Below, one piece after another: positions 11,563 to 23,455 of a stretch of DNA of 64,000 bases. Under the pieces are notes generated by a model. That model worked only from the letters and a program-made list of their open reading frames with translations, had not been told where the DNA came from and did no database searches. Numbering within the stretch: position 1 is the stretch's first letter; each line of letters starts with the position of its first letter. The stretch lies in the NCBI GenBank assembly GCA_032622095.1, contig CP136061.1, positions 217,092,373-217,156,372 on the forward strand, in the 5' to 3' direction. The DNA is from Siphonodentalium dalli (Eukaryota; Mollusca; Scaphopoda; Gadilida; Siphonodentaliidae). The translations under genes and the position numbers were made by a program.

Positions 11563-12297
11563 TCGATTGCCGGAACTTTGGAATGCCAAGTGGTATATAT
11601 TTTTGCTAGAATCTGCCATAACAATTTCTCAGGATAGCACTGACATTTGGTATGTATTTCGGCTTTTCAGGTAACATGAGCTTGGTTTGGACGCCACACG
11701 ATGTCACATGCGCATTTTGACGTTATATATATATACACACACGGACAAAACGATTTATCGGGAACCCCTTGACCCACTGAAATGTGGTGTGGTCATGTAT
11801 TTCGGCCCTCTGTGTAACATGGGATGAGTCATGACTCCCACAAACTCGCGTTTTGGCGTTACGACGTCATATCCGCACGGGCATCGCGGTTCTCATAAAC
11901 TACTGGGTGGCTATCACTGACATTTGGTGTGGTCATGTATTCCGGCCCTCCGGATAATATGGGATGGTTCACGACTCCACCCGACATCGCCTTTATGTTT
12001 TACCTTATCAGAAATTCAGAATAATACTGTAACAATATACACTCTCTTTAATATTATATTTCCTAATTTATTGTAACTGTTTCAATTTTAATTGTGTCAC
12101 ACTTTGCCCGTGCAGCGCCGGGTACACCCACCCGCTATCGCCTCTGCGGCAAGTGAAGTACGAGAATAGAAAGGATATCTCAGGAATAAACACTATATAT
12201 GCATACCGTTTCAAATTGACATTTTCCTAATTTAATGTTAACTTTCAATTTTAATTTTGCCACACTTTGTCCGTGAAACGCCTGGTACATCCGCTGG
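11563..12297 (+). mobile_element. Helitron-like element H0, copy A
   Basis: Starts A|TCGATTGCCGG and ends in a short hairpin (CCGTG..CCTGG) followed by CCGCTGG|T, matching the TC...CTRR rule and the A/T target of Helitrons. Inside are ~150-bp tandem modules with ACTGACATTTGGT and CATGTATTTCGG, and two successive versions of the terminal ~100 bp (CACACTTTG(C/T)CCGTG). No protein is coded. It is a diverged copy of the three in copy B. Confidence 0.45.
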
Positions 12298-12670
12298 TCT
12301 ATTATATATTTTGGAACTTCTGTCTGTGTGTATGTATGTATGTATGTATGTATGTATGCATATGTATGTATGTGTGTATGCATGTATGTATGTATATGTG
12401 TTCTACTCGAAAGCTGCTTGATCGATCCGACTAAAATTTGGCATATATATATAGGCCTACTTATAGATCCCGGGAACAATATGGGCGGGTCCAATTTCAC
12501 GTGCGACCGTATACTTGACCTTGACCTCGCTCATATACACTCACATATGCATGTTAGACTCAATTTTGCAACGTCCACAAACATGTCCAGACGCTGTATA
12601 TTCTACCCAGACGGAGGTGATCACAAAAAATTCCCTAAATCGCCCGGACGAAGTCGGGCACATCAGCTAT
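12298..12670 (+). mobile_element. Non-autonomous Helitron H1 (373 bp)
   Basis: The 5' end TCTATTATATATTTTGG is followed by CTTCTGTCTGTG and a (TATG)n run (about 12330-12400). The 3' end is the hairpin GCCCGGACGAAGTCGGGC, then ACATCAGCTAT|T (CTAT for the usual CTAG). The same ends bound H2 at 20539-21101. H1 begins at the base after the CTGG end of H0, a head-to-tail arrangement. The open frames over the TATG run are simple-repeat artefacts. Confidence 0.7.
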
Positions 12671-13870
12671 TTTTAATACATGTGAAAGCTTTAAATAGTT
12701 TACTCGGGATCCATTTGCCCAATTTAACCGGTATTCAGGATTCAACAGAAAAGTTGGTACGTGCGGCCTTTATACTATAGTTTATAGCACAAAATGACAG
12801 ATATTTTGTTTATTTTCCAACCCAAATGACATTTCAGTAAAATTACTAAGTATGTACTCCATATTTTCTTAACTGGTATACGCAGGATTCAGTGCTCTCT
12901 GTTGTCTGATATTCAGGATTCAGGGGGTGGGGAGGGGCTGACACCCTCAGAAATGTATATTTTACACGACATTTCTGAATACAGGAAATTGTCCAACCAG
13001 CGATATGAATGTTCATCACATGGCTAAAAAGCTAATTTATGATTGGATTATAACAGAGATAAGAATTCTACTACTGTAACCGACAGCGCAGATTACGAAT
13101 TTGCAATTAAAAAATTTTCGCGCCAAAATGAGATTTTAGCGGTTTTACGACTAAGTCTTGTTTGAAGCGAACCGACGAAATGTGTTTGCGCGCAAAATAT
13201 CGATACTATTTATAGAGATGACACTCATAAATGGGTCAATTGATCCGCCCTAATGGCTGGTGTGTTGCAATAAAAAGAGCGAACAAGCAGCAAAAAACTA
13301 CAATGCATAATATTCCTTTACATCAGTTTACACGTTTCTTTAAAAAGACACTGTCATTGGCCTAGCTTTGGAATGACTCGCTATAATTTGACCTGTTTTA
13401 TCGACGTCGGCGTAGCCCAGTGGTTACTTCGTTCAAACAATTTGTCTGTCACACAAAATTCCGCGGGTTCGCTCCCGTACTACCCACAGGCGCCATCTGA
13501 TGTCTTTTATTTTTGTTTTTGTTTATTTATTCAGTTCACATATACTCTAATTTGCTTTGGTCGTCGCACATTATCTTAATCGTTGTTTTAGTGGCAGCAT
13601 ATAAGCTACTGTGTGTGCAGTTAAGTACCGTATGTACTGCATTTCAAACTTCCCGCGCGAAATGGATTTTCTAATTATATTCAAGGCATATTACGCCTGC
13701 GTGTGTTTGATTTGATTATTTTATTTTGGTAACATCTGAACACACATAGGCCTACACACACACACACAATAATATATAATACATACTGTATAATACATGT
13801 ATATAATTTATAAATTACATAAATTAATTTGCTCCAATGGGAGCCAGCTGGTATTTTTGTACATTTAGTA
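12671..13870 (+). repeat. Repeat R, copy A
   Basis: Corresponds to the part of the 2 kb units after the Helitron: AACTCGGGAT block, ACACCCTCAGAAAT block, TGTTTGCGCGCAAAATATCG block, SINE1 module and the TGGGAGCCAGCTGGTATTTT end. It is diverged from the copy B units by many substitutions. No gene is seen. Confidence 0.75.
13407..13500 (+). repeat. SINE1 module in repeat R, copy A
   Basis: GGCGTAGCCCAGTGG ... GCGGGTTCGCTCCCG ... CAGGCGCCATCTGA. The B box has GGTTCGCTCC, one base from consensus. The copy in the 4.4 kb duplicate (36485) keeps the same middle segment; the copy B units have a shortened middle. Confidence 0.6.
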
Positions 13871-14207
13871 CCGGTGGATTGATACTGATATGTGACCAGG
13901 TGTTACCTGTTCTTTCGACTCAAATATGCGATTTATTTGGGAAGATCAACATTAGATATATCGATACATGAATATATTTTTTTAACAATTTAAAAGGCTG
14001 CAAAAGGTGGGATTTTTTTATCGATAATTATTGACTTTGAAATTGACGATATATTTTTTCCTGTGCTATCCAGGTACCCATTGGCCGATACTCTCTGTTA
14101 TTTTTGTGTTGAGCGTCTGTTTTCGAAGTTTTGGAACAGTTTATCATAGAATTGTGTATTAGAATCGGAAAATATAGCTGTTGTAAACTCGATCTGGGCC
14201 AGCAGCA

Positions 14208-14521
14208 CGGGGTCAAACGGACGGTCTTGCAGATAAAGATCAAGCGGACGGTCTTGCAGATAAAGATGGATAACACTAAAATCAAGTTGTTATTATTATA
14301 CCACTTGATTTTAGAGTTATCCATCTTCATCTGCAAGACCGTCCGTTTGACCTCGTGCTTCTATCCCAGAAACAACTGAAATAACAAACTTCAAAAATCG
14401 ATATCTGATCACCCTGAGCTTTGATGGTTTAAAACGAGGTTCCTCGACTCGAATCAAATATTTTTTACCCCCGAAGCCAAAGAAACAGTAATTTAGGAGC
14501 GTCTGATCGGATTGAGTACCT
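14208..14521. mobile_element. Family M fragment, right part
   Basis: Ends GGATTGAGTACCT with TTAA at 14522-14525. It has the central palindrome (GGATAACACTAAAATCAAG against CTTGATTTTAGAGTTATCC) and a duplicated CGGACGGTCTTGCAGATAAA word. The left terminus is missing; the sequence before it is the TACATTTAGTACCGG block (13859 onward). Confidence 0.65.
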
Positions 14522-14525
14522 TTAA

Positions 14526-15021
14526 CATTAGATATATCGATACAAAGATACATGAATATCTTTTTGAACAAAAGGCTGCAAATGGTGGGGTTTTTTTTAT
14601 TATCGATAATTGACTTTGAAATTGACAATATATTTTCTCCTGCGCTATCCAGGTACCAATCGGCCGATGCGCTCTGTTATTTTTGTGTTCAGCGTCTCTT
14701 TTCGAAGTTTTGGAACAGCTTATCCTAGAATTGTGTATTAGAATCAGAAAATATAGCTGTTGTAAACTCGATCGATGGGCGTTGGAATTTTAAGAATCGG
14801 TTCAGGCGTGTGTGAATTATGGCATTTAGAAGTGGAGGAGGTATCTGAAAAGTGAACTCCCTTATTAAATATATGTATTGTTTATCGATGCACTGTTTAA
14901 AGTGGCGCGTTCGTTTTAAACTGATATATTTTTGTATTTATATTTTACTCGTTTTAACGATACGCCCTTGTGCAAACATTTGACCCCAAAATGTGGAAAT
15001 ACGACAACAATACTATGAAGC
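14526..15021 (+). repeat. Segment shared with 33106-33390
   Basis: Corresponds to the sequence after the M element in copies B and C (ACATTAGATATATCGATACA, then the GTATTGTTTATCGATGCACT block). It also repeats part of the 11014/13859 block. No gene or RNA signal is seen. Confidence 0.6.
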
Positions 15022-16164
15022 GGGGGGGGGGGGTCGGAAAAAAATTACAGGATACAAGGACCGGGTGGGTGGGTGTCCCCGAGCCCGGAATGCATATTTT
15101 TTCTGATGTCATGCATATTTTTTCCAAAATCATTTCTAAGACAAATTACAGCTTCAAAATGAATTGAAACAATCAGATTCATATAGTAGTGCATGCTATA
15201 GCCTTATACAAGTGAGGGGGGCTCTGTATTTTAATTTTTTGTCCACAAATTATCCCTTTAACAGTTGAAACCATGGGGTGGGTCCGGTTTTGGACGAGGA
15301 AAAAAATTGCGATGAAAAAAAATCCATTCTCATCTTTTCTCATAGTTTATCATGGTTTTTTAAAAACTTATTATACATAGAGGATACCTGCGTGTTTTGA
15401 GTGAATACCGCAAGTATATCTCAAGAGTGGTCACAGTGAGATATAACATATAAAACTGTATACAACTGCATACAACAAAACTAATGTAACATCAATACAA
15501 CAAAATACATAAATAGTAACTAACATAGAAATTCAAATTGCTCAAAAGTTCTTGGTTCCCTCATCCCACTGGAAATCCTAGTACTTTTAAATAAATACCG
15601 GTAATGTATGACCCATTAGCTTGATTTGCTGTCAAAAAGCCGAAAAACCGTTGGCCTCATTTGTTTATATTAATGATATCAGTCAAGATATTGCATAAAC
15701 AATAAATACAGTGACCACGTGGTCAAAGTACATGGTCGATGTCGATACATGACTACAGTGACTTAAGTCACATAATAACATGTTGTTCTCTGATTGGAGC
15801 ATTAAAAGGTTCCAGATTCAATCTCAGAGCATCTGCTTAAAAAAAAATCCGGGGGAGTCCCCCTGACCCCTCCCATACTCTCCCCCTCAGGCTATCGGGA
15901 GATGCCTTTGGCATCTCCTGTTGGGATACTACTCGCCTCAACATTTTGTAGGAGAGCTACTCGCCACTCGCCTAGAATGATTTTATGGGGAGCTTCTCAT
16001 TGCTCACCAGTGATTTCACCACATGGAGAGGACTGGAACTGTGCTTATTTATATAGTAGATATAGCACAGTAGTAATGTTGTATTTATTGCCTCCGAAAG
16101 ATGCCGAGCCGAGCTGGGCCTTAGAACATGCTTGGGACTATACAACACACCAGGTACCTATTTT

Positions 16165-16275
16165 TAGAAGCAAATTTAATTTTAGAGACAGTGCAATTGT
16201 TTTTGTTTTGGATTGGGTGGGAATCGAACCCCAGCGCATGACGACCAGCACGCCTTGCGACTCAAAGTCTCCTAT
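16165..16275 (-). repeat. tRNA-derived SINE2, reverse copy
   Basis: Complement of the 17250 copy: GGGTGGGAATCGAACCCC is an inverted B box, followed by CGCCTTGCGACTCAAAGTC, an inverted anticodon-arm-like segment. A shared tail (TTTTGGATTG... and AGACAGTGCAATTG) confirms a single family. Confidence 0.65.
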
Positions 16276-17249
16276 ATATATGCTATATAGACCTTAAAAT
16301 GTGCATATACATGTAGTGTCCTAAGTGTGACATCAGAATAAAGCGGCCAGTTGAGCTTCCTTTTTTGGGGTTGCTTCGGTGGCCGTGTGTAGAGCCCGAA
16401 GCCGCCATCACATGCCGCCACCAGCCATATTGGCCACAAGCCGCCAGCCATATTATCTCCAACGCCAGCCACATGAAAACATCTCCGCCGCCGGAATGTA
16501 AAATGGCTGAGCCATGGCATGGACTAATATGTTAAGGACAACTGTACTGCGAATCACATATAACTAACCCGCATTGCCTAATATTGGCATTCTCGTATGG
16601 ACACGGCATGGTTGTTACACTTTCAGAACACCCGGGTCCTCTCATTGTGGAATAGACTATTCCAATGCATGCTTCCATTTAACGGAGTGGGAGCATCCAT
16701 TCAGTATTGAAAGGCATAAATTGTTTATTTCGACACGTCGGACTCAGTCTCAGACATCGCTGACATTGTCAATATATGCACATAACCCGTAGAAGAGAAT
16801 ATAAAATAGTTTGAAATATTATATATCAATACTATCGGATTCAGCATCAAATGATGAATGCATATATCGCAAGATGCCAGTGATGATATAGTCGACAGAA
16901 GTCCCAATGTAACTTATACCGATTATATAGATGGGAAACTACATATACATGTAATTAGCAATTCCTGTCAGTCCTTTACTGACTCCTTCGTGTATTTCGC
17001 CAAAATGGAAAAGCCCAACACCAAAAGACTTCTACACAACAAACGCCAAAACAAGCGGGTGTTTATAACCGGGGATTCGGACAATTTCTGAAACGAAATA
17101 CACTGAATGATAACGTCTCAGCCGGCTGAGCCGCCATATTTTGTCAGCCACGAACGTTGCGACTGAGCCGGCTTAGCTAGATAACCTGAGCCACGAAAAT
17201 TGGTTGAGCCAGCCGTGAAAACTCAAGTTGTCGTGGCTTCGGATCTAGC

Positions 17250-17385
17250 CGTGTGGTATTGACGTCGGACTTTGAGTCGCAAGGCGCGCTCGCCATCATG
17301 GGCCAGGTTCGAATCCCACCCAATCAAGTGGATGTGCAATCCAAAAAACATTGCACCGTCTCAAAAATCAAATTTGTGTTTATTT
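17250..17385 (+). repeat. tRNA-derived SINE2, forward copy
   Basis: GTGTGGTATTGACGTCGG precedes GACTTTGAGTC, which looks like a Gln(TTG)-type anticodon arm, and GGTTCGAATCCCACC is a perfect B box. The tail ATGTGCAATCCAAAAAACAT is shared, inverted, with the 16165 copy. The flanks do not make an acceptor stem, so this is a SINE head and not a tRNA gene. Confidence 0.7.
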
Positions 17386-18051
17386 AAATCAAATTGATGG
17401 TGTTTTTACCTTAGACATGCACATATTTTAACCTATTGCTAATAAGGAACACAGCTATCCTGTTAAAATGGGTATTTTACCTTTATAACCATAAATATTT
17501 GGGTTTTTAAAGGTTTTGTCACTAGTTATTTTGGCATATTTTTCAGCCATGTGCTTTTTTTGTTTATTTTTTGTGGATGTACTTGATCAGCGTTCTCTCA
17601 GTTCCGGTGCAGACACAATGAGAGACCCTTACCCTGCCAACAACAAATTATTTATTAGAATTTACAAGATTTTCTTCAATTTTGGGGGTGGGTGTCCCAG
17701 ACCTGGGTGGAAAAAACTTACCGTCCCGGGTGGGTGTCCCAGACCTGGGTGGAAAAAAATTACGCTCCCGAGGTGGTGGGTCCCCAAAACTGAAAAACAA
17801 AAAATTTCCACCTTGTATCCGTAATTTTTTTCCTGACCCCCCCCCCCCCCCCTGTTTAAAGAAACAATTTGTCCCAATATAGACAGTTTATGAGATATAC
17901 CATCTATCATAAAGATTATTTTCAATCACATCACCCACCAGGGGTGACCCATCATGCACGCTGCTCTTATGCACCTTCCCTATATACAAGCAATGCAGCT
18001 ATACGTCACAGATTCATGGTTCATGTAGTATTTATTTTTTGCGCTTAAAAT

Positions 18052-21000
18052 CACTGTGTAGGAACTGTTACATCGGAAATCGTTCTATCGCCGGTAGTGT
18101 GATGGTTCTTGCCTGATTTGTTACGGTTCCTGATGATTGAAAATAATCATTTTTGTGACAAAATCACGCATAATTATAGATATCTTGAATATATTAAACT
18201 TTCCCGAATGAACAGAGGCTGCAGAAGTGCCGTGTTATCGAAACCTGAACTCTAGACCACAATTAACTCGGTATTAGCGAGTTAACGCGTAAATATCAAC
18301 ATGTTACAACTGAAAATCAAGCCACGTGGACGCAATTTCTTTGTTTTTCGTGGCGTATAAAATATGAAACGCATTCTGAAGACAAACACTGACTATAAAG
18401 TGTACCCGTGTTATTCTTTTGTAAAATAGCTGAGAAAGTATCCCGATAGGGGTTGATAATTGGGAGCTGTGACCTCGTAATCAACACGGGTGCGTGTTAC
18501 GGTTCTATTTCAAACCGATCATGGCTGTGACGGTTCTGTCCATGAGATTTATTCGAACGATTTCTGCACTTGGGTCCGAAAATCGTCTTGTGTATCTGAC
18601 ATTTTAAACCAGATAATGGCTGTAGCTTATGTAATTTGCATACTAGAACAGGTATATTAAGAAATAACACAATAAATACCTAATACGGGAGATTAAGTGA
18701 CATTAATAGGCAGAAATAAAATATTGAAAGTCCCGATGAGTATAGTATCATAATCATGCCCGCCTATATAAATGACCAATGGTAATATAAATATACCCTC
18801 AGGAGAATATGATATGTTATATTCATTTACTTAATCTGGGCATTATTGAAAGATCCAGGTGTGACATTATTTCAATTCCAGCGCCATCATATTTCCTCCC
18901 CTGAAGTCCGCCTGAGGGACATTTACACATGTTTGTCGCCCAGACATGAATATAACTTATGAAATCACGTTCAACTGAATCACTGATATATAGGTTATGA
19001 CGTGATTGGGGTGGTGGGGCGGGGGGCTTGGGGAGGGGGTGCTTAATTTGTGTCTATCCTCAACTTTGGTCAAAATGTTCAACAGTTACAAATTTCTTAT
19101 CTTACAATAGATTGGTTTGAAATTTAACACCAACAATATGTTGAAATTGTTCTCTTAATTTGATTTAACAACAATTTAATAGTGGGGATTTTGTCGTTTT
19201 TAGACTATAACATTTGCATACTTTCCTACACTTTAAACATGTAATCAACCATATTTGACATATACAAATGGACACTTCTTCTTTAGAGTTGATCCAAAAC
19301 TCATGATGGATGGACATGAAATAGGGAGCAGGTGTGATCTAGTTTTCTATATCACATTTACCCCCCCCCCCCCCCCCCAATTGGCAAGAAACTGGTTTAA
19401 AGGACAAATAATCTAATTCCATTTAATTAGTATGCTTTGTATTAAATAATGTATGCTCTTTTGCAAAATAATTCATCTCTCTCTCTCTCTCCATCTGTTG
19501 GGAACATTTCCAATATTGTGGGGGTGGGGCGCCAGGTTGGAAACTTCCAACACTTGGGAATCTTGAAGCCAGTTTATATGTTTTTTTGCAATTTTCAGGT
19601 TCAGATATCCACATTTTCTCACTGGGCCCATGTATCCTGAGTTTCTCCCGCGGTTTTCATGGTGGCCAATCAAAGGCTACTGATCAATTCACTTCAGAAT
19701 GGTATACAATCTAGAGCTATAATGTGTCATGCAGTTGGGGAAAACCAAAGCCCAGGCCTTGTGCATGAGTTTGGTCTGTTTCAAGGGGATGGTGCGGTTG
19801 GAAATTCCAAGGTGGACGTCCCAACATTGGATACCCTCCAGCCCACGTCCCTGCTCACTTGACACGTTAGTAGCGAGAAATAATAATGTGCCTTGTAATA
19901 GCCAGGTTCAGACACCCATAACACTAATTTTTAATGATTCATTTGTATGAATGTTTAGCTAATAATTCAAACAATCTGTTATATACTGCATGTTGAATTT
20001 AATAGCTGAGCATTCCTACAAATGAATCAATAGGATTCAAGTCGCTGCTCTTTATAGCACATTTAGTCATCAAAGAATTAACATCCATATAATAATATTT
20101 GTAACTGCATGATTCTTTTCTATTTTGTATATGTTACTGCTTGTTGAACTTAATAGCTAAGAATTCCTACAAATTAATCAATAGGATTCAAGTCAATTCT
20201 CATTACAGCGCATTTAGTAACCAAAGGTTTAACATCCATATAATAATATTTGTAACTGTAGGATTCTTTGCTTTTTTATATCTTCGATTAAAAAATCAGA
20301 GATCCCTAGTCAATCTAAAATATGATTGAATGGAAGATTACCGTGCTTGTATATGCTTTAATAGCTGCATATTCTAGAATTCTAGAATTTAACCTAGATA
20401 ATCAGCATCCAGCAAGCGGATGCCCGACATAAACTTCATAAACTGCGTAATCAGAGATTTGTATGGGTGTCAACTAACTTTTAACGTCTTATTTTTGGCT
20501 TTTTGTTGAGTAAAATACGTCTACGAAAATAGACAACACTAGCCGATGTGCCAGGCCCTCTTCGTCCGGGCTATTTAGGGATTTTTTTTGTGATCGTCTC
20601 CGCCTGGGCAAACTATTGTTCGATCGGCCCGGAAACATGCCTATATGAGCGAATATGGTCAAGGTCAAGGACATGGTCGCACGTGAAATTGGACCCACCC
20701 ATATTATTCCCGGGATCAAAGTAGGCCTACATTATACCAAATTTGAGTCGGATTGGTCGAGGTCCAGAAACATGCCTATATGAGCGTATATGAGCGAGGT
20801 CAAGGTCAAGGACACGGTCGCAAGTGAAATTGGACCCGCCCTTATTGTTCCCGTGATCAAAGTAGAACCAGCTACCAAATTTGAGTGGGATCGGTCGAGG
20901 TCCAGAAACATGCCTATATGAGCGTATTTGAGCGAGGTCAAGGTCAAGGACACGGACGCACGTGAAATTGGACCCGCCCATATTGTTCCCCGGATCAAAG

Positions 21001-21755
21001 TAGGCCTACACACCAAATTTGAGTCGGATCGGTCGAGCAGTTTTTCGAGTCTATAACACAAATACATACATACAGACAGAAGTTCCAAAATATATAATAG
21101 ATAAAATATAAGACAGATAACTCTATATATCCCGTATACGCTCACGCTTTACGAAGTCCAGCGCAATGAAATTTCACTATTGTTAACCGGCTGTTGACTC
21201 ATGGAAATGTCGGGCCTGCAAAACGCGTTATTTTTCAAACTAGCTGGCGACTTTGTGAATTTTGATATAGGCGTAACACAGCTTATTGGATAAGCATATA
21301 AAGGCAGTGTAATTCGTCGAAATTAATGACAAGTGGTGCAAATTTCAACTTAATGCATAGTTTGTTGTGTTTATCTTTGTATACTTTCACAAAATTGGCA
21401 GTTTGAACCATGTACCATGGCAAATATTAGCAATAGTTTTACCCGTATAGAACGATTAATGGGGATAGAACTGACTCGATCAGGAGAGAACCCAAACAAT
21501 AATCAAAATTCGCGGTTCTTGTCGTTGTTATGACTCGCACAATGAATTTTTCGTTATTAACACGCTCATTGGTGCCACATATTGTTATGGGATTGAAAAT
21601 AACTAATCGAATTATCACCTAGATGCCTCAAAACTGTCAAAAAGTCGTGAAAATATAATAATATAATTTCGATCAGCAAGAACCGTCACAAATCGGCAAG
21701 AACCATCACAAACCGGCGATAGAACGATTTCCGATGTAACAGTTCCTACACAGTG
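18052..21755. mobile_element. 3.7 kb element with 8-bp target duplication
   Basis: The ends are CACTGTGTAGGAACTGTTAC and its exact complement, with inverted similarity for ~95 bp. CTTAAAAT flanks both sides (18044-18051, 21756-21763). Copy B has the empty site CATAAAAT at 33557-33564. Subterminal GGTTCTTGCC / GACGGTTCTTGC words repeat. An 8-bp duplication fits hAT, Zisupton or P-like elements; the superfamily is not decided. The interior holds Helitron H2 and a TTGGAAACTTCCAAC-type repeat (~19500-19660) but no recognisable transposase. Confidence 0.8.
20539..21101 (-). mobile_element. Non-autonomous Helitron H2 (563 bp)
   Basis: On the - strand it starts A|TCTATTATATATTTTGG and ends with a GCCCGGACGAAGAGGGC hairpin, then CATCGGCTAG|T, so both Helitron termini and the A/T target are intact. 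The middle has about 2.8 units of a ~135-bp minisatellite (units near 20637, 20771 and 20908) that is single in H1. Short open frames in it come from the minisatellite. Confidence 0.75.
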
Positions 21756-22081
21756 CTTAAAATATTGTCTCTCAAGATTACTTGCACAAGGTTGAAGCGT
21801 CTCAAAACGGAACGGTGGACTAAACAGTAAATTTTACCCCCTTCACAGTGGTTTAAAATAAATAAAAAATTGACAGAACACTGTACAAACTCGTCAAACG
21901 CTAATGTCGACTTATCGGCTAATAATTTATATGCGCACATCTACACCAACACATCGTCCAAAGCACTTTTTATAGCGAATATATAGATCGGGGGGGGGGG
22001 GTGGTCTGTAGATTGTTTTCCAGACACAAGGCGGGGGTGGGAGGGTATGTCGGGGCTGGAAAAAATGAGTAATGAATATAA

Positions 22082-22140
22082 CTCATATAACATTATATAA
22101 CCTTATATAACCTTATATAACCTTATATAACCTTATATAG
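22082..22140 (+). repeat. (TATATAACCT)n minisatellite
   Basis: About five units of ATATAACCTT. The matching place in copies B and C (34290-34312, 38690-38710) has only one or two units, so it expanded after the A/B duplication. Confidence 0.8.
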
Positions 22141-22584
22141 ACTCATCTTCATAGATATATCATTTAGAACAATTTAGATCCCTGTAGGGGGTCTATGGTT
22201 TGAGGTTCCAATGCCGCTTCAAATGCAGGCTTTCTGGCTGACAAAACTCGAAGTAGCCAAGTTTGTGTTTGCCAAATCACTTGATAAAGTATGTTTGCCT
22301 ATAAAACTGAATACAAATCTCCTGAAACAAAAAGACTACATTTTTTGCATTATTTTGGTTAGTGTACTATACAATGTTGGCATGATCGTGTCAAGGTTGT
22401 AGGTATGTTGTTGTCAGTCGTTGGACTCAATGATTACAAAAATAATTATATTATAGTTTTATACCCCACTTATAATAATACGATTACAGTCAGGCCATGT
22501 AACTTTATATGCATGGAGCTCATGACAACGCGTCAAACCTGTTTCAGGGTTAATTGGACAATTTACCTCATTAAAACTCAATAT

Positions 22585-23455
22585 TACGGTTGCTGGTTTA
22601 GGCCATGGGAATTTTTACGAAATAACTAATTCGTGGCCACGAAATAACTATTTTATCCCCATTCAGTCAGATACACTTCATATAACGGCTTTTAGTATCT
22701 GGTATAGGCTATATCGAATAGACGGTTACTTGCCATACACAAGAACCCGTTTCCGACACACAGTTCAAGGGAACATTAAATGGGCCTAAAATCGATGTGG
22801 GATGAAATATACCATTTTTATTACACATGGACATGGCGACAAGGTGTCTGGTAGTTTCACCCCTTGTTCATCGCTGTATCAGCTAGCAATATCATGCACA
22901 TGCAGTGACATGGCAATATGTGGGTGTCCCATTCCACTCCCGCCGACACATACGGTAGGCCTAGTCCCACTCAAACGTTTGTCAAACTATCTTGGGAACT
23001 CAACTCCTGACACTTTACAGCTGTTCGGAATAGGGAGGGGCGAGTCGCCACGAAACGCTATAGTTATGTCACCATATATCTGACAAACGTTTGTGATCGA
23101 TATACACGGAGTGCCCACAGTGAGCGATACAATCATATAAACAACAATAGCATGTTACATGTACTTGGCATAATCAAAGATATCTCAAAGAAACGCAGTC
23201 CTATAATGGCCCAGACAAAGGTGCCATTTTTGATATATTAAGTGTTTATATATGCAAATAAATAATATCTATCTGCGTCCGTTACACCAATGCCATTGTC
23301 GGCCATATTCGGCACACAAATACTATTTCGTAGCCTCGAATTAGTTATTTCGTGGTCACGAGTCACTCACGAATGAGTTATTTCGTGGCTACGAATTAGT
23401 ATTTCGTGTCCACGAAATAAAAAAAAAAATCCCATGTCCTAAACCAGCCACCGTA
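22585..23455. mobile_element. 871-bp MITE with TACGGT ends
   Basis: The left end TACGGTTGCTGGTTTAGG and the right end CCTAAACCAGCCACCGTA are inverted. Next to each is a run of small palindromes with TTCGTGGCCACGAAATAAC-like words. CAATAT flanks it (22579-22584, 23456-23461), and the empty site is kept at about 34798 and 39197. The open frame 22802-23083 lies inside and shows no known domain. Confidence 0.8.

Larger units (their letters stand above)
15022..17852. mobile_element. 2.8 kb insertion bounded by inverted G-tracts
   Basis: Starts with a run of G then TCGGAAAAAAATTACAGGAT ACAAGG, and ends with CCTTGTATCCGTAATTTTTTT CCTGA and a run of C, so the two ends are inverted copies. Copies B and C lack the whole segment at the matching place (about 33360, ACTAAGAAACTC). 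The interior has GTGGGTGTCCCAGACCTGGG twice near the right end, many GCCAGCCATATT-type words (16370-16510, 17120-17220), and two inverted SINE2 copies. No intact gene is recognised. The exact breakpoints are blurred by the homopolymers. Confidence 0.6.

Noticed and set aside
12328-12780. 150-codon open frame starting MYVCMYVC
   Set aside because: The start is the (TATG)n run and the rest is Helitron H1 and repeat R sequence.
17250-17345. True tRNA gene (Gln-like)
   Set aside because: A perfect B box and an anticodon-like arm are present, but the acceptor stem does not pair and a shared tail follows; a second inverted copy shows it is a SINE.
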